Of a stretch of DNA of 32,005 nucleotides, positions 1 to 7,556 are shown one piece after another (positions within the stretch are counted from its first letter, which is position 1; each line of letters begins with the position of its first letter). Below the pieces are notes generated by a model. The model saw only the letters and a list, made by a program, of their open reading frames with translations. It was not told where the DNA came from and did no database searches. The translations under genes and the position numbers were made by a program. This stretch comes from an uncultured Microbacterium sp. GTDB taxonomy: Bacteria; Actinomycetota; Actinomycetes; Actinomycetales; Microbacteriaceae. The stretch is taken from positions 1-32,005 of the forward strand of contig NZ_CALBRW010000027.1 of NCBI RefSeq assembly GCF_937927635.1, read 5' to 3'.

Positions 1-51
1 CTGCCCACTGGTTTTCAAGACCAGCTCCATCGGCCGCTCGGACAACCCTCC
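1..51 (-). tRNA. tRNA-Ser (anticodon UGA), partial at window edge
   Basis: The minus strand from position 51 reads as the 5' half of a class II serine tRNA: acceptor strand GGAGGGTTG, a D-arm containing GAGCGGCC, and an anticodon stem CTGGT/ACCAG enclosing loop CTTGAAA, giving anticodon UGA (plus-strand TCA at 15-17). The long variable arm, T-arm and 3' end lie beyond the left edge. It is encoded on the same strand as serS, whose enzyme charges it, with one gene between. Confidence 0.9.
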
Positions 52-84
52 CGATGCCGGCTCGCGCCGGTCGATCAGGCGTCG

Positions 85-112
85 AGTCTATCGGTTCCGG
101 GGGAGGATCGAA
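85..112 (-). promoter_or_regulatory. Candidate promoter of tRNA-Ser
   Basis: On the minus strand a -10-like TAGACT (90 to 85) lies 16 bases after a weak -35-like TTCGAT (112 to 107). Initiation would occur about 27 bases before the mature tRNA 5' end at 51, leaving a short leader for RNase P. The same TAGACT hexamer precedes serS and lysS here. The -35 match is poor. Confidence 0.35.
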
Positions 113-214
113 CTCGCCGACGCCTTCATTGTGACCTGAGCACCTGGGCAAGCCCTGGATTGCCGCCCGGAGCGCGCAGAGAGCGGATGCCTCGCCGCAC
201 AGCTCCCGGATGCC

Positions 215-1009
215 TCAGAGCAGCGTCCGCAGGGCGATCGCGAGCCCGCCGTCTTCGACGCTCAGGGTCTGCTCACCGGCGGCATCCTTCACCTCGTCAG
301 GAGCCTGCCCCATCGCGACGGTGCGTCCGCCGCCGGCCTGCGCCCAGGCGAACATGCCCAGGTCGTTGCGACCGTCGCCTGCCACCAGCACGTCCTCACC
401 GGCCACGCCGAGCTCGGTGCGCACCTTCTCCAGCGCGGTGCCCTTGTCCACGCCGTGCGGGGCGATGTCCAGCCACGCCGTCCAGCCGATGGCGTAGGAG
501 ACCTCGTTCAGCCCCACCTCCTCCACCAGCCGGTGGAAGTCGGCCTCGTCGTGGTTCGGCGAGACGACCACCACGCGCGAGACCGGCTGCGAGACGAGCT
601 CGTCGAAGTCCACCTGGCGTCCGCCGTCGAGAGTCCAGTCGTCCAGCACGGCGGTGTACAGCCGCTGCCCGGACTCCAGCTCGACCATGTACCGCGCCTG
701 AGGAAGCCGTTCGCGCAGCAGCGCCAGCACCGGGGCCGGGTCGAACACCTCCACGTGCCAGCGGGTCCATTCCCCGTCCACCCGTCGCATGATCACGGCG
801 CCGTTCGAGCACACCGTGAACTCGCTGGTCAGCTCGAGCGCCTCCACATAGTGGTGCGTGCCGCCCCAGCCGCGGCCGGTGGCCAGCATGACCTCGAAGC
901 CGGCATCCCGCACCTCGGCGACGGCGTCCACGACCCCGGGGCTGAGGGTCTCGTCCTGGCACAGAATGGTGCCGTCGACGTCCAGGCCCACCAGGCCCCG
1001 GGCGGTCAC
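215..1009 (-). CDS. HAD-superfamily (Cof-type, subclass IIB) phosphatase
   Basis: The 264-residue protein has the HAD motif I DVDGT at residues 10-14, with D10 the predicted nucleophile and D12 the general acid. An SNGA segment follows, and the acidic motif IV GDGRND is at 211-216. The C2 cap insertion between them is typical of Cof/YidA-type enzymes, which dephosphorylate small metabolites such as sugar phosphates or flavin precursors; the substrate cannot be read from sequence. Start is GTG, overlapping the serS stop by four bases (GTGA), so it is translationally coupled to and probably co-transcribed with serS. A serS-HAD pairing is common in this group. Cytoplasmic, with no signal peptide. 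Confidence 0.88.
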   Translation of the reverse strand: MTARGLVGLDVDGTILCQDETLSPGVVDAVAEVRDAGFEVMLATGRGWGGTHHYVEALELTSEFTVCSNGAVIMRRVDGEWTRWHVEVFDPAPVLALLRERLPQARYMVELESGQRLYTAVLDDWTLDGGRQVDFDELVSQPVSRVVVVSPNHDEADFHRLVEEVGLNEVSYAIGWTAWLDIAPHGVDKGTALEKVRTELGVAGEDVLVAGDGRNDLGMFAWAQAGGGRTVAMGQAPDEVKDAAGEQTLSVEDGGLAIALRTLL

Positions 1010-2322
1010 TCCGCGACCTGCGCCGGGTCGACCCCTTCGACGGGCTCAGGAACCCATCCGATGGGCCGCAGCACCTCGATGCCGCCCAGGTACGGGCGCA
1101 GCACCTCGGGCACGGTGACCGATCCGTCGGCCTGCTGGTGCGTCTCGAGGATCGCGACGATCCAGCGGGTGGTGGCCAGCGTGCCGTTCAGCGTGGCCAC
1201 GTTCGCGGTCTTCCCGCCCTCTTCCGGGCGGTACCGCACGTCGAGCCGGCGCGCCTGGTACGTGGTGCAGTTCGAGGTGGAGGTCAGCTCGCGGAAGGCA
1301 CCCTGAGTGGGCACCCACGCCTCGATGTCGAACTTGCGCGCGGCGCTGGAGCCCAGATCGCCGGCGGCCACGTCGATCACGCGATACGACAGGCCGAGCG
1401 CGGTGAGCATCTCCTCCTGCAGCGCCACCAACCGGTCGTGCTCGGCCTCGGCATCCTCGGGTGTCGTGTAGACGAACATCTCCAGTTTGTTGAACTGGTG
1501 AACGCGGATGATGCCGCGGGTGTCCTTGCCGTAGGAACCGGCCTCGCTGCGGTAGCAGGTGGACCAGCCGGCGTAGCGCTGCGCTCCGGCGGACAGGTCG
1601 AGGATCTCGTCTTTGTGGTAGCCGGCCAGCGGCACCTCGCTGGTGCCGACCAGGTACAGGTCCTCCTTGTCGAGGTGGTAGACCTCATCGGCGTGCTCGC
1701 CGAGGAACCCGGTGCCCTGCATGATCTCCGGGCGCACCAGCGTGGGCACGATCATCGGCGTGAAGCCGTTGTCGAGCGCCTTCTGCAGCGCCAGGTTCAT
1801 CAGTGCGATCTCCAGCCGCGCGCCGATGCCCTTCAGGAAGTAGAACCGGGAGCCGGACACCTTCACGCCGCGCTCCATGTCGATGGCGCCCAGCAGCTCG
1901 CCGATCTCGAGGTGGTCGCGCGGCTCGAAGTCGAAAGCGGGGATCTCACCCACCCGGCGCAGCTCGACGAAGTCCTCCTCACCGCCGGAGGGGACGCCGT
2001 CGATGATGACGTTCTCGATCTTCGCCAGAGCGGATGCTGCAGCATCCGCCGCCTCGTTCGACACCTGCTGCGCGGCCTTGACCCGCTCGGCCAGGTCCTT
2101 CGCCTGCGCGACCAGCGCGGCCTTCTCATCCTTGGGCGCCTGGGCGACCTGCTTGCCGAAGGCGTTCTGCTCGGCCCGCAGGGACTCGAACGCGTTCAGC
2201 GCATCACGGCGCGATCGGTCGGCCTCGATCGCGGCGTCGACGGTCTCGGGCGCGTTCCCGCGCGCGAGCTGTGAACGACGGACGAGCTCGGGCTCGTCGC
2301 GGAGGAGGTTCAGATCGATCAT
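1006..2322 (-). CDS. serS: Seryl-tRNA synthetase
   Basis: The 438-residue class II synthetase charges tRNA-Ser with serine. The N-terminal coiled-coil arm (about residues 30-100, rich in Arg, Glu, Ala) grips the tRNA variable arm. The catalytic core shows motif 2 (CYRSEAGSYGKDTRG), the TSTSNCTTYQ stretch of serine enzymes, and motif 3 (NGTLATTR). It is slightly longer than usual because of a C-terminal tail containing VPEPVEG, which is encoded by a REP-like repeat. Start ATG lies six bases after a TAGACT -10, so the transcript is probably leaderless. The HAD phosphatase follows with a GTGA overlap, and a cognate tRNA-Ser is further downstream. Confidence 0.98.
   Translation of the reverse strand: MIDLNLLRDEPELVRRSQLARGNAPETVDAAIEADRSRRDALNAFESLRAEQNAFGKQVAQAPKDEKAALVAQAKDLAERVKAAQQVSNEAADAAASALAKIENVIIDGVPSGGEEDFVELRRVGEIPAFDFEPRDHLEIGELLGAIDMERGVKVSGSRFYFLKGIGARLEIALMNLALQKALDNGFTPMIVPTLVRPEIMQGTGFLGEHADEVYHLDKEDLYLVGTSEVPLAGYHKDEILDLSAGAQRYAGWSTCYRSEAGSYGKDTRGIIRVHQFNKLEMFVYTTPEDAEAEHDRLVALQEEMLTALGLSYRVIDVAAGDLGSSAARKFDIEAWVPTQGAFRELTSTSNCTTYQARRLDVRYRPEEGGKTANVATLNGTLATTRWIVAILETHQQADGSVTVPEVLRPYLGGIEVLRPIGWVPEPVEGVDPAQVAE
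1032..1055. repeat. REP-like repeat copy 1, within the serS 3' end
   Basis: The minus strand carries GGGTTCCTGAGCCCGTCGAA followed by GGGG. It matches the copy at 17578-17600 at 21 of 23 aligned positions. The core resembles the dispersed CTGAGC-x-x-GTCGAAGGG repeats known from many GC-rich bacterial genomes. Here it is read in frame as part of the SerS C-terminal tail. Confidence 0.6.
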
Positions 2323-2328
2323 TGTGCA

Positions 2329-2334
2329 AGTCTA
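2329..2334 (-). promoter_or_regulatory. serS -10 element, probable leaderless start
   Basis: Minus-strand TAGACT is separated by six bases from the serS ATG, so transcription would begin at or next to the start codon. There is no Shine-Dalgarno sequence in the gap. No clear -35 was found. Confidence 0.55.
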
Positions 2335-2373
2335 CCGAGCGGCATCGTCGCGCCGATCGGGGCCGACGGGCCG

Positions 2374-2379
2374 TAGAGT
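2374..2379 (+). promoter_or_regulatory. Lipid kinase gene -10 element, probable leaderless start
   Basis: TAGAGT lies six bases before the ATG at 2386, with no ribosome binding site between. It is divergent from the serS promoter; the two starts are 63 bases apart. Confidence 0.5.
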
Positions 2380-2385
2380 GGCGAC

Positions 2386-3384
2386 ATGCCGGCATCCGAG
2401 AATCAGCACCCGCACGCGGCGCTGGTGCTCAACCCCGTGAAGGTCGACGCGAAGAAGCTGCGCACCACCCTCCAGTCGCTGTCGAAGAAGCACGGCTGGG
2501 CCCCGCCGCGGTTCTACGAGACCAGCGTGGCGGACCCTGGGCGGCAGGCCGCCCGCACCGCGATGGACGAAGGCGCCGCCGCGGTGCTCGCGGCCGGCGG
2601 AGACGGCACCGTGCGCTCGGTCTCCGAGGCGATGGCCGGCACCGGCATCCCGTTCTCGATCGTCCCCGGCGGCACCGGCAATCTGTTCGCCCGCAATCTG
2701 GGTCTGCCGCTGCTGGCGCCGGAGAAGATGATGGATGCCGTGTTCACCGGCTTCACGCATCCGGTGGACATCGGCTGGGCGGAGCTCACCCAGCAGGACG
2801 GCACCTCGTCCGAGCACGGCTTCGTCGTGCTGGCCGGGATGGGGCTGGACGCCGACATGATCGCCAACACGCGCCCCGACCTGAAGAAGACCGTCGGATG
2901 GATCGCGTACCTGGAGGGCGCCGCGCGATCGCTGCCCGGCGCGAAGCCGTTCCGCGTGGTCTACCAGCTCGACGACGGCAGGCTGCATTCCACCAAGGTG
3001 CACAGCATGCTTTTCGCCAACTGCGGCGCCCTGCCTGCGGGGATCGCCCTCATGCCGGATGCGTCGCTCGACGACGGCACGATGGACATCGCGGTCATCC
3101 AGCCCACCGGTCCGCTGGGCTGGATGGGCGTCTGGCGCAAGGTGTGGTGGGACAATTCGGTGCTGCGCCGATCGCGCGCGGGTCGCCGCGTGCTGGAGCG
3201 CCGCGGCAAGGAGGCGTCGATCCGGTACCTCCGCGGGCAGCGGGCCGAGGCGGCGATGGTCTCCCCCACTTCGGTCGAGCTCGACGGCGACGAGATGGGC
3301 ACGGCCGTGCGGATGGCGTGCCGCATCCAGCAGGGCGGCCTGAGCATCGTGCTGCCCGCCGGGCACGACGTCTCGCACTTCTGA
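2386..3384 (+). CDS. Diacylglycerol kinase-family lipid kinase (DagK/YegS/sphingosine kinase-like)
   Basis: The 332-residue protein has the DAGK catalytic signature GGDGTV at residues 71-76, the nucleotide-binding PGGTGN motif, and a following FARNLGLPL segment typical of the family. A C-terminal beta-sandwich domain starts near residue 120, with GMGLDADMI as its conserved link. The family uses ATP to phosphorylate diacylglycerol or related lipids at the inner membrane face, feeding phosphatidic acid back into phospholipid synthesis; the exact lipid is uncertain. It is a single-gene unit, divergent from serS and convergent with the LacI-family gene 51 bases downstream. No terminator hairpin is obvious in 3385-3435. 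Confidence 0.9.
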   Translation: MPASENQHPHAALVLNPVKVDAKKLRTTLQSLSKKHGWAPPRFYETSVADPGRQAARTAMDEGAAAVLAAGGDGTVRSVSEAMAGTGIPFSIVPGGTGNLFARNLGLPLLAPEKMMDAVFTGFTHPVDIGWAELTQQDGTSSEHGFVVLAGMGLDADMIANTRPDLKKTVGWIAYLEGAARSLPGAKPFRVVYQLDDGRLHSTKVHSMLFANCGALPAGIALMPDASLDDGTMDIAVIQPTGPLGWMGVWRKVWWDNSVLRRSRAGRRVLERRGKEASIRYLRGQRAEAAMVSPTSVELDGDEMGTAVRMACRIQQGGLSIVLPAGHDVSHF

Positions 3385-3435
3385 CGCCCGACCCGCCGTC
3401 CCCGTCTCGCCCAGCGTCGCCTCAGTGTCGTCGGA

Positions 3436-4446
3436 TCATGCCGATCCGCGCCAGACGACGGGACACTCCAGCATCCGGCTGCGCCGACTCACTCCCTCAC
3501 CGCGCAGCTGCGCGAGCACCGATTCGGCGGCGGCCCTGCCGAGTTCGCCGGCGGGCTGGCGCACGGTCGACAGCGGCGGGTCGGTGCGCATCGCCCAGGA
3601 ACTGTCGTCGAATCCCACCACACCGACATCGATCGGGATGCGACGACCCGCCGACTGCAGCACTTCCATAGCGCCAGCGGCGACAGCGTCGCTCGAGGCG
3701 AAGACCCCGTCGATGTCGGGGTGCGCCGCCAGCAGCGCGCGCATGCCCTCCTGCCCGTCGGAGTACGAGTACAGCGGCACGGGCTGCACCAGCTGCGGAT
3801 CGAACTCGTTGCCGAGCGCGTCGACGAAGCCGGCAAGCCGGTCGGAGCCGGAGTCGCGGTCGAGGGCAGCCGCGACCATGCCGATGCGCTTGCGTCCGGT
3901 GGCCATGAGTCGCCTCGTGATCTCACGAGCCGCGCCGCGGTTGTCGATCGCGGCGTAGGCGGCGTCGCCGATGTCATGCGGATGCCCGACGAAGGCCGCA
4001 GGCATGTCGAGGCGCGCGATCGCCTTCGTGATCGGGTCGCCGTCGCGTGCCGAGACGACGATGACGCCGTCGATGAGCCCGCCGGTCAGGTAGCGGGTGA
4101 GCCGCTCGATGTCGCGGGAGGTGTCGGCGATCAGGCAGGACAGCTGGTAGTCCGCCTCGCTGAGGGCGGCGTTGGCGCCCAGCAGGATCGCGCCGATGTT
4201 GGGGTCCTCCACGAACAGCGAGTGCGGCTCGTGCACGATGAGTCCGACCGCCATGGACTGCTGCATCACGAGACTGCGGGCCGCGTTGTTGGGCACGAAG
4301 CCCACTTTCGCGATGGCGGCGTCGATCGCCGCACGCGCCTCGTCCGAGACGTACGGCTGCCCGTTGAGCACCCGGCTGACCGTCCCCCGCGAGACGCCCG
4401 CCTCGACGGCGACATCCTTCACCGTCGCCCGACGCTTGCGTTCCAT
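3436..4446 (-). CDS. LacI-family transcriptional regulator of the galactoside operon
   Basis: The 336-residue protein starts with a LacI helix-turn-helix (about residues 8-27, TVKDVAVEAGVSRGTVSRVL) and the hinge helix PNNAARSL at 52-59. A periplasmic-binding-protein-like effector domain fills the rest. It is divergent from the GH42/ABC/GH36 operon and should repress it until a galactoside-derived sugar binds. Three operator-like palindromes lie between the two genes, one in the spacer of this gene's own promoter, so autoregulation is likely. The ATG follows a TACGAT -10 by six bases, suggesting a leaderless mRNA. The inducer cannot be told from sequence. Confidence 0.93.
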   Translation of the reverse strand: MERKRRATVKDVAVEAGVSRGTVSRVLNGQPYVSDEARAAIDAAIAKVGFVPNNAARSLVMQQSMAVGLIVHEPHSLFVEDPNIGAILLGANAALSEADYQLSCLIADTSRDIERLTRYLTGGLIDGVIVVSARDGDPITKAIARLDMPAAFVGHPHDIGDAAYAAIDNRGAAREITRRLMATGRKRIGMVAAALDRDSGSDRLAGFVDALGNEFDPQLVQPVPLYSYSDGQEGMRALLAAHPDIDGVFASSDAVAAGAMEVLQSAGRRIPIDVGVVGFDDSSWAMRTDPPLSTVRQPAGELGRAAAESVLAQLRGEGVSRRSRMLECPVVWRGSA

Positions 4447-4452
4447 GTCCCC

Positions 4453-4480
4453 ATCGTATGTTCACGAGCACACATGACAA
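4453..4480 (-). promoter_or_regulatory. Promoter of the LacI-family gene
   Basis: Minus strand: -35 TTGTCA (4480 to 4475), a 16-base spacer, and -10 TACGAT (4458 to 4453), then six bases to the ATG. The spacer is almost entirely filled by operator O3 (4459-4472), so bound regulator would block RNA polymerase. Confidence 0.65.
4459..4472. promoter_or_regulatory. Operator O3, probable autoregulatory LacI-type site
   Basis: TGTTCACGAGCACA is an imperfect 14-base palindrome with a central CG, as expected of LacI-family operators. It is more degenerate than O1 and O2, with two mismatched pairs. It lies between the -35 and -10 of the regulator gene. Confidence 0.55.
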
Positions 4481-4487
4481 GACGTTG

Positions 4488-4517
4488 TTGACATCGGAAT
4501 CCCGGCATGTTTACTCT
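4488..4517 (+). promoter_or_regulatory. Promoter of the galactoside operon
   Basis: A consensus -35 TTGACA (4488-4493) and a -10 TACTCT (4512-4517) are separated by 18 bases. Initiation near 4524 falls inside operator O1. The promoter is back to back with the regulator promoter; their -35 hexamers are seven bases apart. Confidence 0.7.
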
Positions 4518-4530
4518 GTACACGTTCACA
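4517..4530. promoter_or_regulatory. Operator O1, over the operon transcription start
   Basis: TGTACACGTTCACA is a near-palindrome with central CG. It shares ACACGTTCACA-type half-sites with O2 (13 of 14 bases identical). It begins at the last base of the -10 and covers the expected start site, a classic repressor position. Confidence 0.7.
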
Positions 4531-4563
4531 GAGCATCAGCGCTGATCCTTCCGCGATCTGCGT

Positions 4564-4577
4564 TGTGCACGTTCACA
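4564..4577. promoter_or_regulatory. Operator O2, in the operon leader
   Basis: TGTGCACGTTCACA is the best of the three palindromes: all pairs match except one central pair. Its centre is 47 bases from that of O1, and it lies just upstream of the GAGGAG ribosome binding site (4582-4587). Two operators at this spacing suggest cooperative binding or a small loop. Confidence 0.7.
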
Positions 4578-4590
4578 GATCGAGGAGAGC

Positions 4591-6606
4591 ATGACAGTCC
4601 CCGCCCGCTCCTTCCGCCACGACGGCATCGCGTTCGGCTGCGATTACAACCCCGAGCAGTGGGGTCCCGACGTGTGGGACGAGGACATCAGGCTGATGGC
4701 CGAGGCCGGCGTCGACCTCGTCGCGATCAACATCTTCGGCTGGTCGCACATCGAACCGCGTCAGGGGCAGTACGACTTCTCGCGCCTCGACGACATCGTC
4801 GAGCGGCTTCACGCCGCCGGAATCCGCATCAATCTCGGCACCGGCACGGCATCCACCCCCGCGTGGCTGACCACGGCGCACCCCGAGATCCTGCCGATGA
4901 CCGAGGACGGCACGCGACGTTACCCCGGCGGCCGCCAGGCCTTCTGCCCGAGCTCGGCCGTCTACCGCTCCGCGGCCCTCGCGCTCGTCGAGCAGGTCGC
5001 CCGCCGTTACGGCGACCACCCCGCCGTCGCACTCTGGCACGTCTCGAACGAGATCGGATGCCACAACGCGCTCTGCTACTGCGATGAGAGCGCCGACGCA
5101 TTCCGCACCTGGCTGCGCGACCGCTACGACACGATCGACGCGCTCAACGCCGCCTGGGGCACCTCGTTCTGGAGCCAGACCTACCGCGAGTGGAGCGAGA
5201 TCCTGCCGCCGCTCGCCACGCTCTCGCTGCGCAACCCCGGCCAGTCGCTCGACTTCCACCGCTTCAGCTCCGACCAGGTGCTCGCGCACTACCGCGCCGA
5301 GGCCGCGGTCATCCGCCCGCTCAGCGACCGCCCGATCACCACCAACTTCATGGTGACCACCCACATCGAGAACCTGGACTACTGGTCGTGGGCCGACGAC
5401 ATGGACATCGTCGCGAACGACCACTACCTCGACCACCGTCTGGGCGATCCGACCGCCGAACTCGCGTTCAACGCCGACTTCACCCGCGGCCTCGCCGGCG
5501 GCGCGCCGTGGCTGCTCATGGAGCACTCCACCGGTGCAGTGAACTGGCAGCCGCTGAACCTGCCGAAGGCCCCGGGCGAGCTCATCCGCAATTCGCTCAC
5601 CCACGTCGCGCGCGGCGCGGACGGCGTCTGCTTCTTCCAGTGGCGCGCTTCGGTGCAGGGCAGCGAGAAGTTCCACTCCGCGATGCTGCCGCACGCCGGC
5701 ACGGACAGCGCCGTGTGGCGCGAGGTCGTCGAGCTCGGCGGCATCGTCGACCGCATCGGCGAGGTCGCGGGCTCGCGCATCCACGCGGATGCTGCGATCG
5801 TGTTCTCGTGGGAGGCCTGGTGGGCCACCCAGACCGACGCACGCCCCAGTCAGGCGATCGGCTACCTCGACCAGCTGCACGCCGCGCACGCCGCCCTGCA
5901 CGACCTCGGCATCACGGTCGACATCGTGCGCCCCGGCGCCGACCTCGACGGCTACAGGCTCGTCGTCGTGCCAGGCCTGCACCTCGTCCGCGCCGCGGAA
6001 GCCGCCGTGATCACCGACTGGATCGCGGCCGGCGGTACGGCTCTCGTCACGTTCTACTCCGGCATCGTCGACGAGGAAGACCGTGTCTGGACCGGAGGCT
6101 ACACCGGACCGTTCCGCGACGCGCTCGGGGTGCGCGTCGAGGAGTTCGCCCCGGTCGCGCCCGGTGACACGGTCGCGCTCAGCGACGGCATCCGCGGGTC
6201 GCTCTGGTCCGAGCGCGGACGCGCGACGACCGCCGAGGTGCGCGCGTCCTTCGTGGGCGGGGCGGCCGACGGCAGCCCCGCACTCACCCGCAACGAGTGG
6301 GGCGAGGGCACCGCGTGGTACCTCGCCACGCTGCCGGACGCCGCGGACTACCGCCACCTGCTCGCCGAACTCGTCGCCGAAGCCGGTGTCGAGCCCCCAG
6401 CATCCGTCGACGGCGACCTCACCGCGCTCGAGCTCGTCCGCCGGCACGGCGACGAGCACTCCTACCTGTTCGCGATCAACCACGGCGACCAGCCCGTGAC
6501 CGTCGCGGCCGCGGGCACCGATCTGATCACCGACGCCACCGCCGACGGGCGGATCACGGTGCCGGGCGGGGCCGTCCGCATCATCCGAGAGGAGCGGGTC
6601 TCATGA
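4591..6606 (+). CDS. GH42 beta-galactosidase
   Basis: The 671-residue glycoside hydrolase family 42 enzyme cleaves terminal beta-galactosides. The TIM barrel opens with GCDYNPEQW (residues 16-24). The predicted acid/base is E154 in HVSNEIG, and the nucleophile is E311 in LLMEHSTGAVNW. Cysteines C119, C157, C162 and C164 match the structural zinc site of many GH42 enzymes. An A4-like trimerisation domain (about 390-600) and a short C-terminal beta domain complete the usual length. There is no signal peptide, so it acts on imported sugar in the cytoplasm. It is first in the operon, preceded by operators O1 and O2, and overlaps the first permease by four bases (ATGA). Bifidobacterial relatives prefer short galacto-oligosaccharides over lactose; the preference here is unknown. 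Confidence 0.95.
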   Translation: MTVPARSFRHDGIAFGCDYNPEQWGPDVWDEDIRLMAEAGVDLVAINIFGWSHIEPRQGQYDFSRLDDIVERLHAAGIRINLGTGTASTPAWLTTAHPEILPMTEDGTRRYPGGRQAFCPSSAVYRSAALALVEQVARRYGDHPAVALWHVSNEIGCHNALCYCDESADAFRTWLRDRYDTIDALNAAWGTSFWSQTYREWSEILPPLATLSLRNPGQSLDFHRFSSDQVLAHYRAEAAVIRPLSDRPITTNFMVTTHIENLDYWSWADDMDIVANDHYLDHRLGDPTAELAFNADFTRGLAGGAPWLLMEHSTGAVNWQPLNLPKAPGELIRNSLTHVARGADGVCFFQWRASVQGSEKFHSAMLPHAGTDSAVWREVVELGGIVDRIGEVAGSRIHADAAIVFSWEAWWATQTDARPSQAIGYLDQLHAAHAALHDLGITVDIVRPGADLDGYRLVVVPGLHLVRAAEAAVITDWIAAGGTALVTFYSGIVDEEDRVWTGGYTGPFRDALGVRVEEFAPVAPGDTVALSDGIRGSLWSERGRATTAEVRASFVGGAADGSPALTRNEWGEGTAWYLATLPDAADYRHLLAELVAEAGVEPPASVDGDLTALELVRRHGDEHSYLFAINHGDQPVTVAAAGTDLITDATADGRITVPGGAVRIIREERVS

Positions 6607-7556
6607 CCGCCACCGAACTGCTCGTCACGAAGACCGCTCGGCGCAGCGCGTCGAGCCGGCGCGACACGAGCCGACGCGGCGCAGGCCGACGCCGACCGCA
6701 GCACCGCGGCGCGATCGCATTCTTCACCGGTCCCTTCGCCGTGCTGTTCGCGCTGTTCTACCTGCTGCCGATCGGCTACGCCGTGTGGCAGTCACTTCAG
6801 GTCATCGAGCGCGACGGCACCTACGGCGCCCCGCGCCAGGTGTTCGGCGGGCTGCAGCAGTACGTGCATGTCTTCGAGAACGGCGAGTTCTGGGCGTCGG
6901 TCGGACGGATGCTGCTGTTCGGCGTGGTGCAGGTGCCGGTCATGCTGGGCCTCGCCCTGCTGTTCGCGCTGCTGCTCGACTCCCCCATCCTGAAGGGCAG
7001 GCGCTTCTTCCGCCTGGCGTTCTTCGCACCGTACGCGGTGCCGGGCGTGATCGCCGCGATCATGTGGGGCTTCCTCTACTCCCCCAACCTGTCGCCGTTC
7101 ACCGATGTCACCCGCGCGATCGACTTCCTCTCGCCGCAGGCCGTGCTGTGGTCGATCGCGAACGTCGTCACCTGGGTGTTCGTGGGCTACAACATGCTCA
7201 TCATCTACTCGGCTCTGCTGGCCATCCCCGCCGAGGTCTACGAGGCTGCTCGCATCGACGGGGCAGGGCAGATCCGCATCGCCTGGTCGATCAAGATCCC
7301 CATGGTCGCCCCCGCCCTGGTGCTGACGACCGTGTTCTCGATCATCGGCACACTGCAGCTGCTGGCCGAACCCCAGGTCTTCCGCTCGTTCAGCTCCGCC
7401 GTGTCGAGCACGTTCACCCCGAACATGATGATCTACGCCACCAACTCGATCCCGAACCTCAACCTGGCCGCCGCGTTCTCGGTCGTGCTGGCCCTGGCCA
7501 CGTTCATCCTGTCATTCGCCGTCCTGCGCGGCTCCCAGCGGAAGGCGCAGTCATGA
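6603..7556 (+). CDS. Sugar ABC transporter permease, MalF-type (CUT1)
   Basis: The 317-residue membrane protein carries about six transmembrane segments after a basic, Arg-rich N-terminus. The cytoplasmic EAA loop reads EAARIDGAGQIRIAWSIKIP, the contact site for the ATPase. Start ATG at 6603 is chosen because it follows GAGAGGAG (6587-6594) by eight bases and overlaps the GH42 stop (ATGA); frames open further upstream have no hydrophobic or conserved content. With the next gene it forms the membrane channel of a carbohydrate uptake transporter. Its operon place implies a galactoside substrate. No ATP-binding subunit is encoded nearby. Confidence 0.93.
   Translation: MTATELLVTKTARRSASSRRDTSRRGAGRRRPQHRGAIAFFTGPFAVLFALFYLLPIGYAVWQSLQVIERDGTYGAPRQVFGGLQQYVHVFENGEFWASVGRMLLFGVVQVPVMLGLALLFALLLDSPILKGRRFFRLAFFAPYAVPGVIAAIMWGFLYSPNLSPFTDVTRAIDFLSPQAVLWSIANVVTWVFVGYNMLIIYSALLAIPAEVYEAARIDGAGQIRIAWSIKIPMVAPALVLTTVFSIIGTLQLLAEPQVFRSFSSAVSSTFTPNMMIYATNSIPNLNLAAAFSVVLALATFILSFAVLRGSQRKAQS

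Noticed and set aside
52..214. Possible second RNA gene or small protein between tRNA-Ser and the HAD gene
   Set aside because: No tRNA fold, no conserved start with ribosome site, and open frames there are Arg/Pro-rich shadows. Only a candidate tRNA promoter is supported.
4573..6483. Open frame of about 636 codons on the minus strand opposite the GH42 gene
   Set aside because: It mirrors the third-base GC pattern of the real gene, has low-complexity Arg/Val/Glu/Gly content and no family motif. GH42 catalytic motifs are clear on the other strand.
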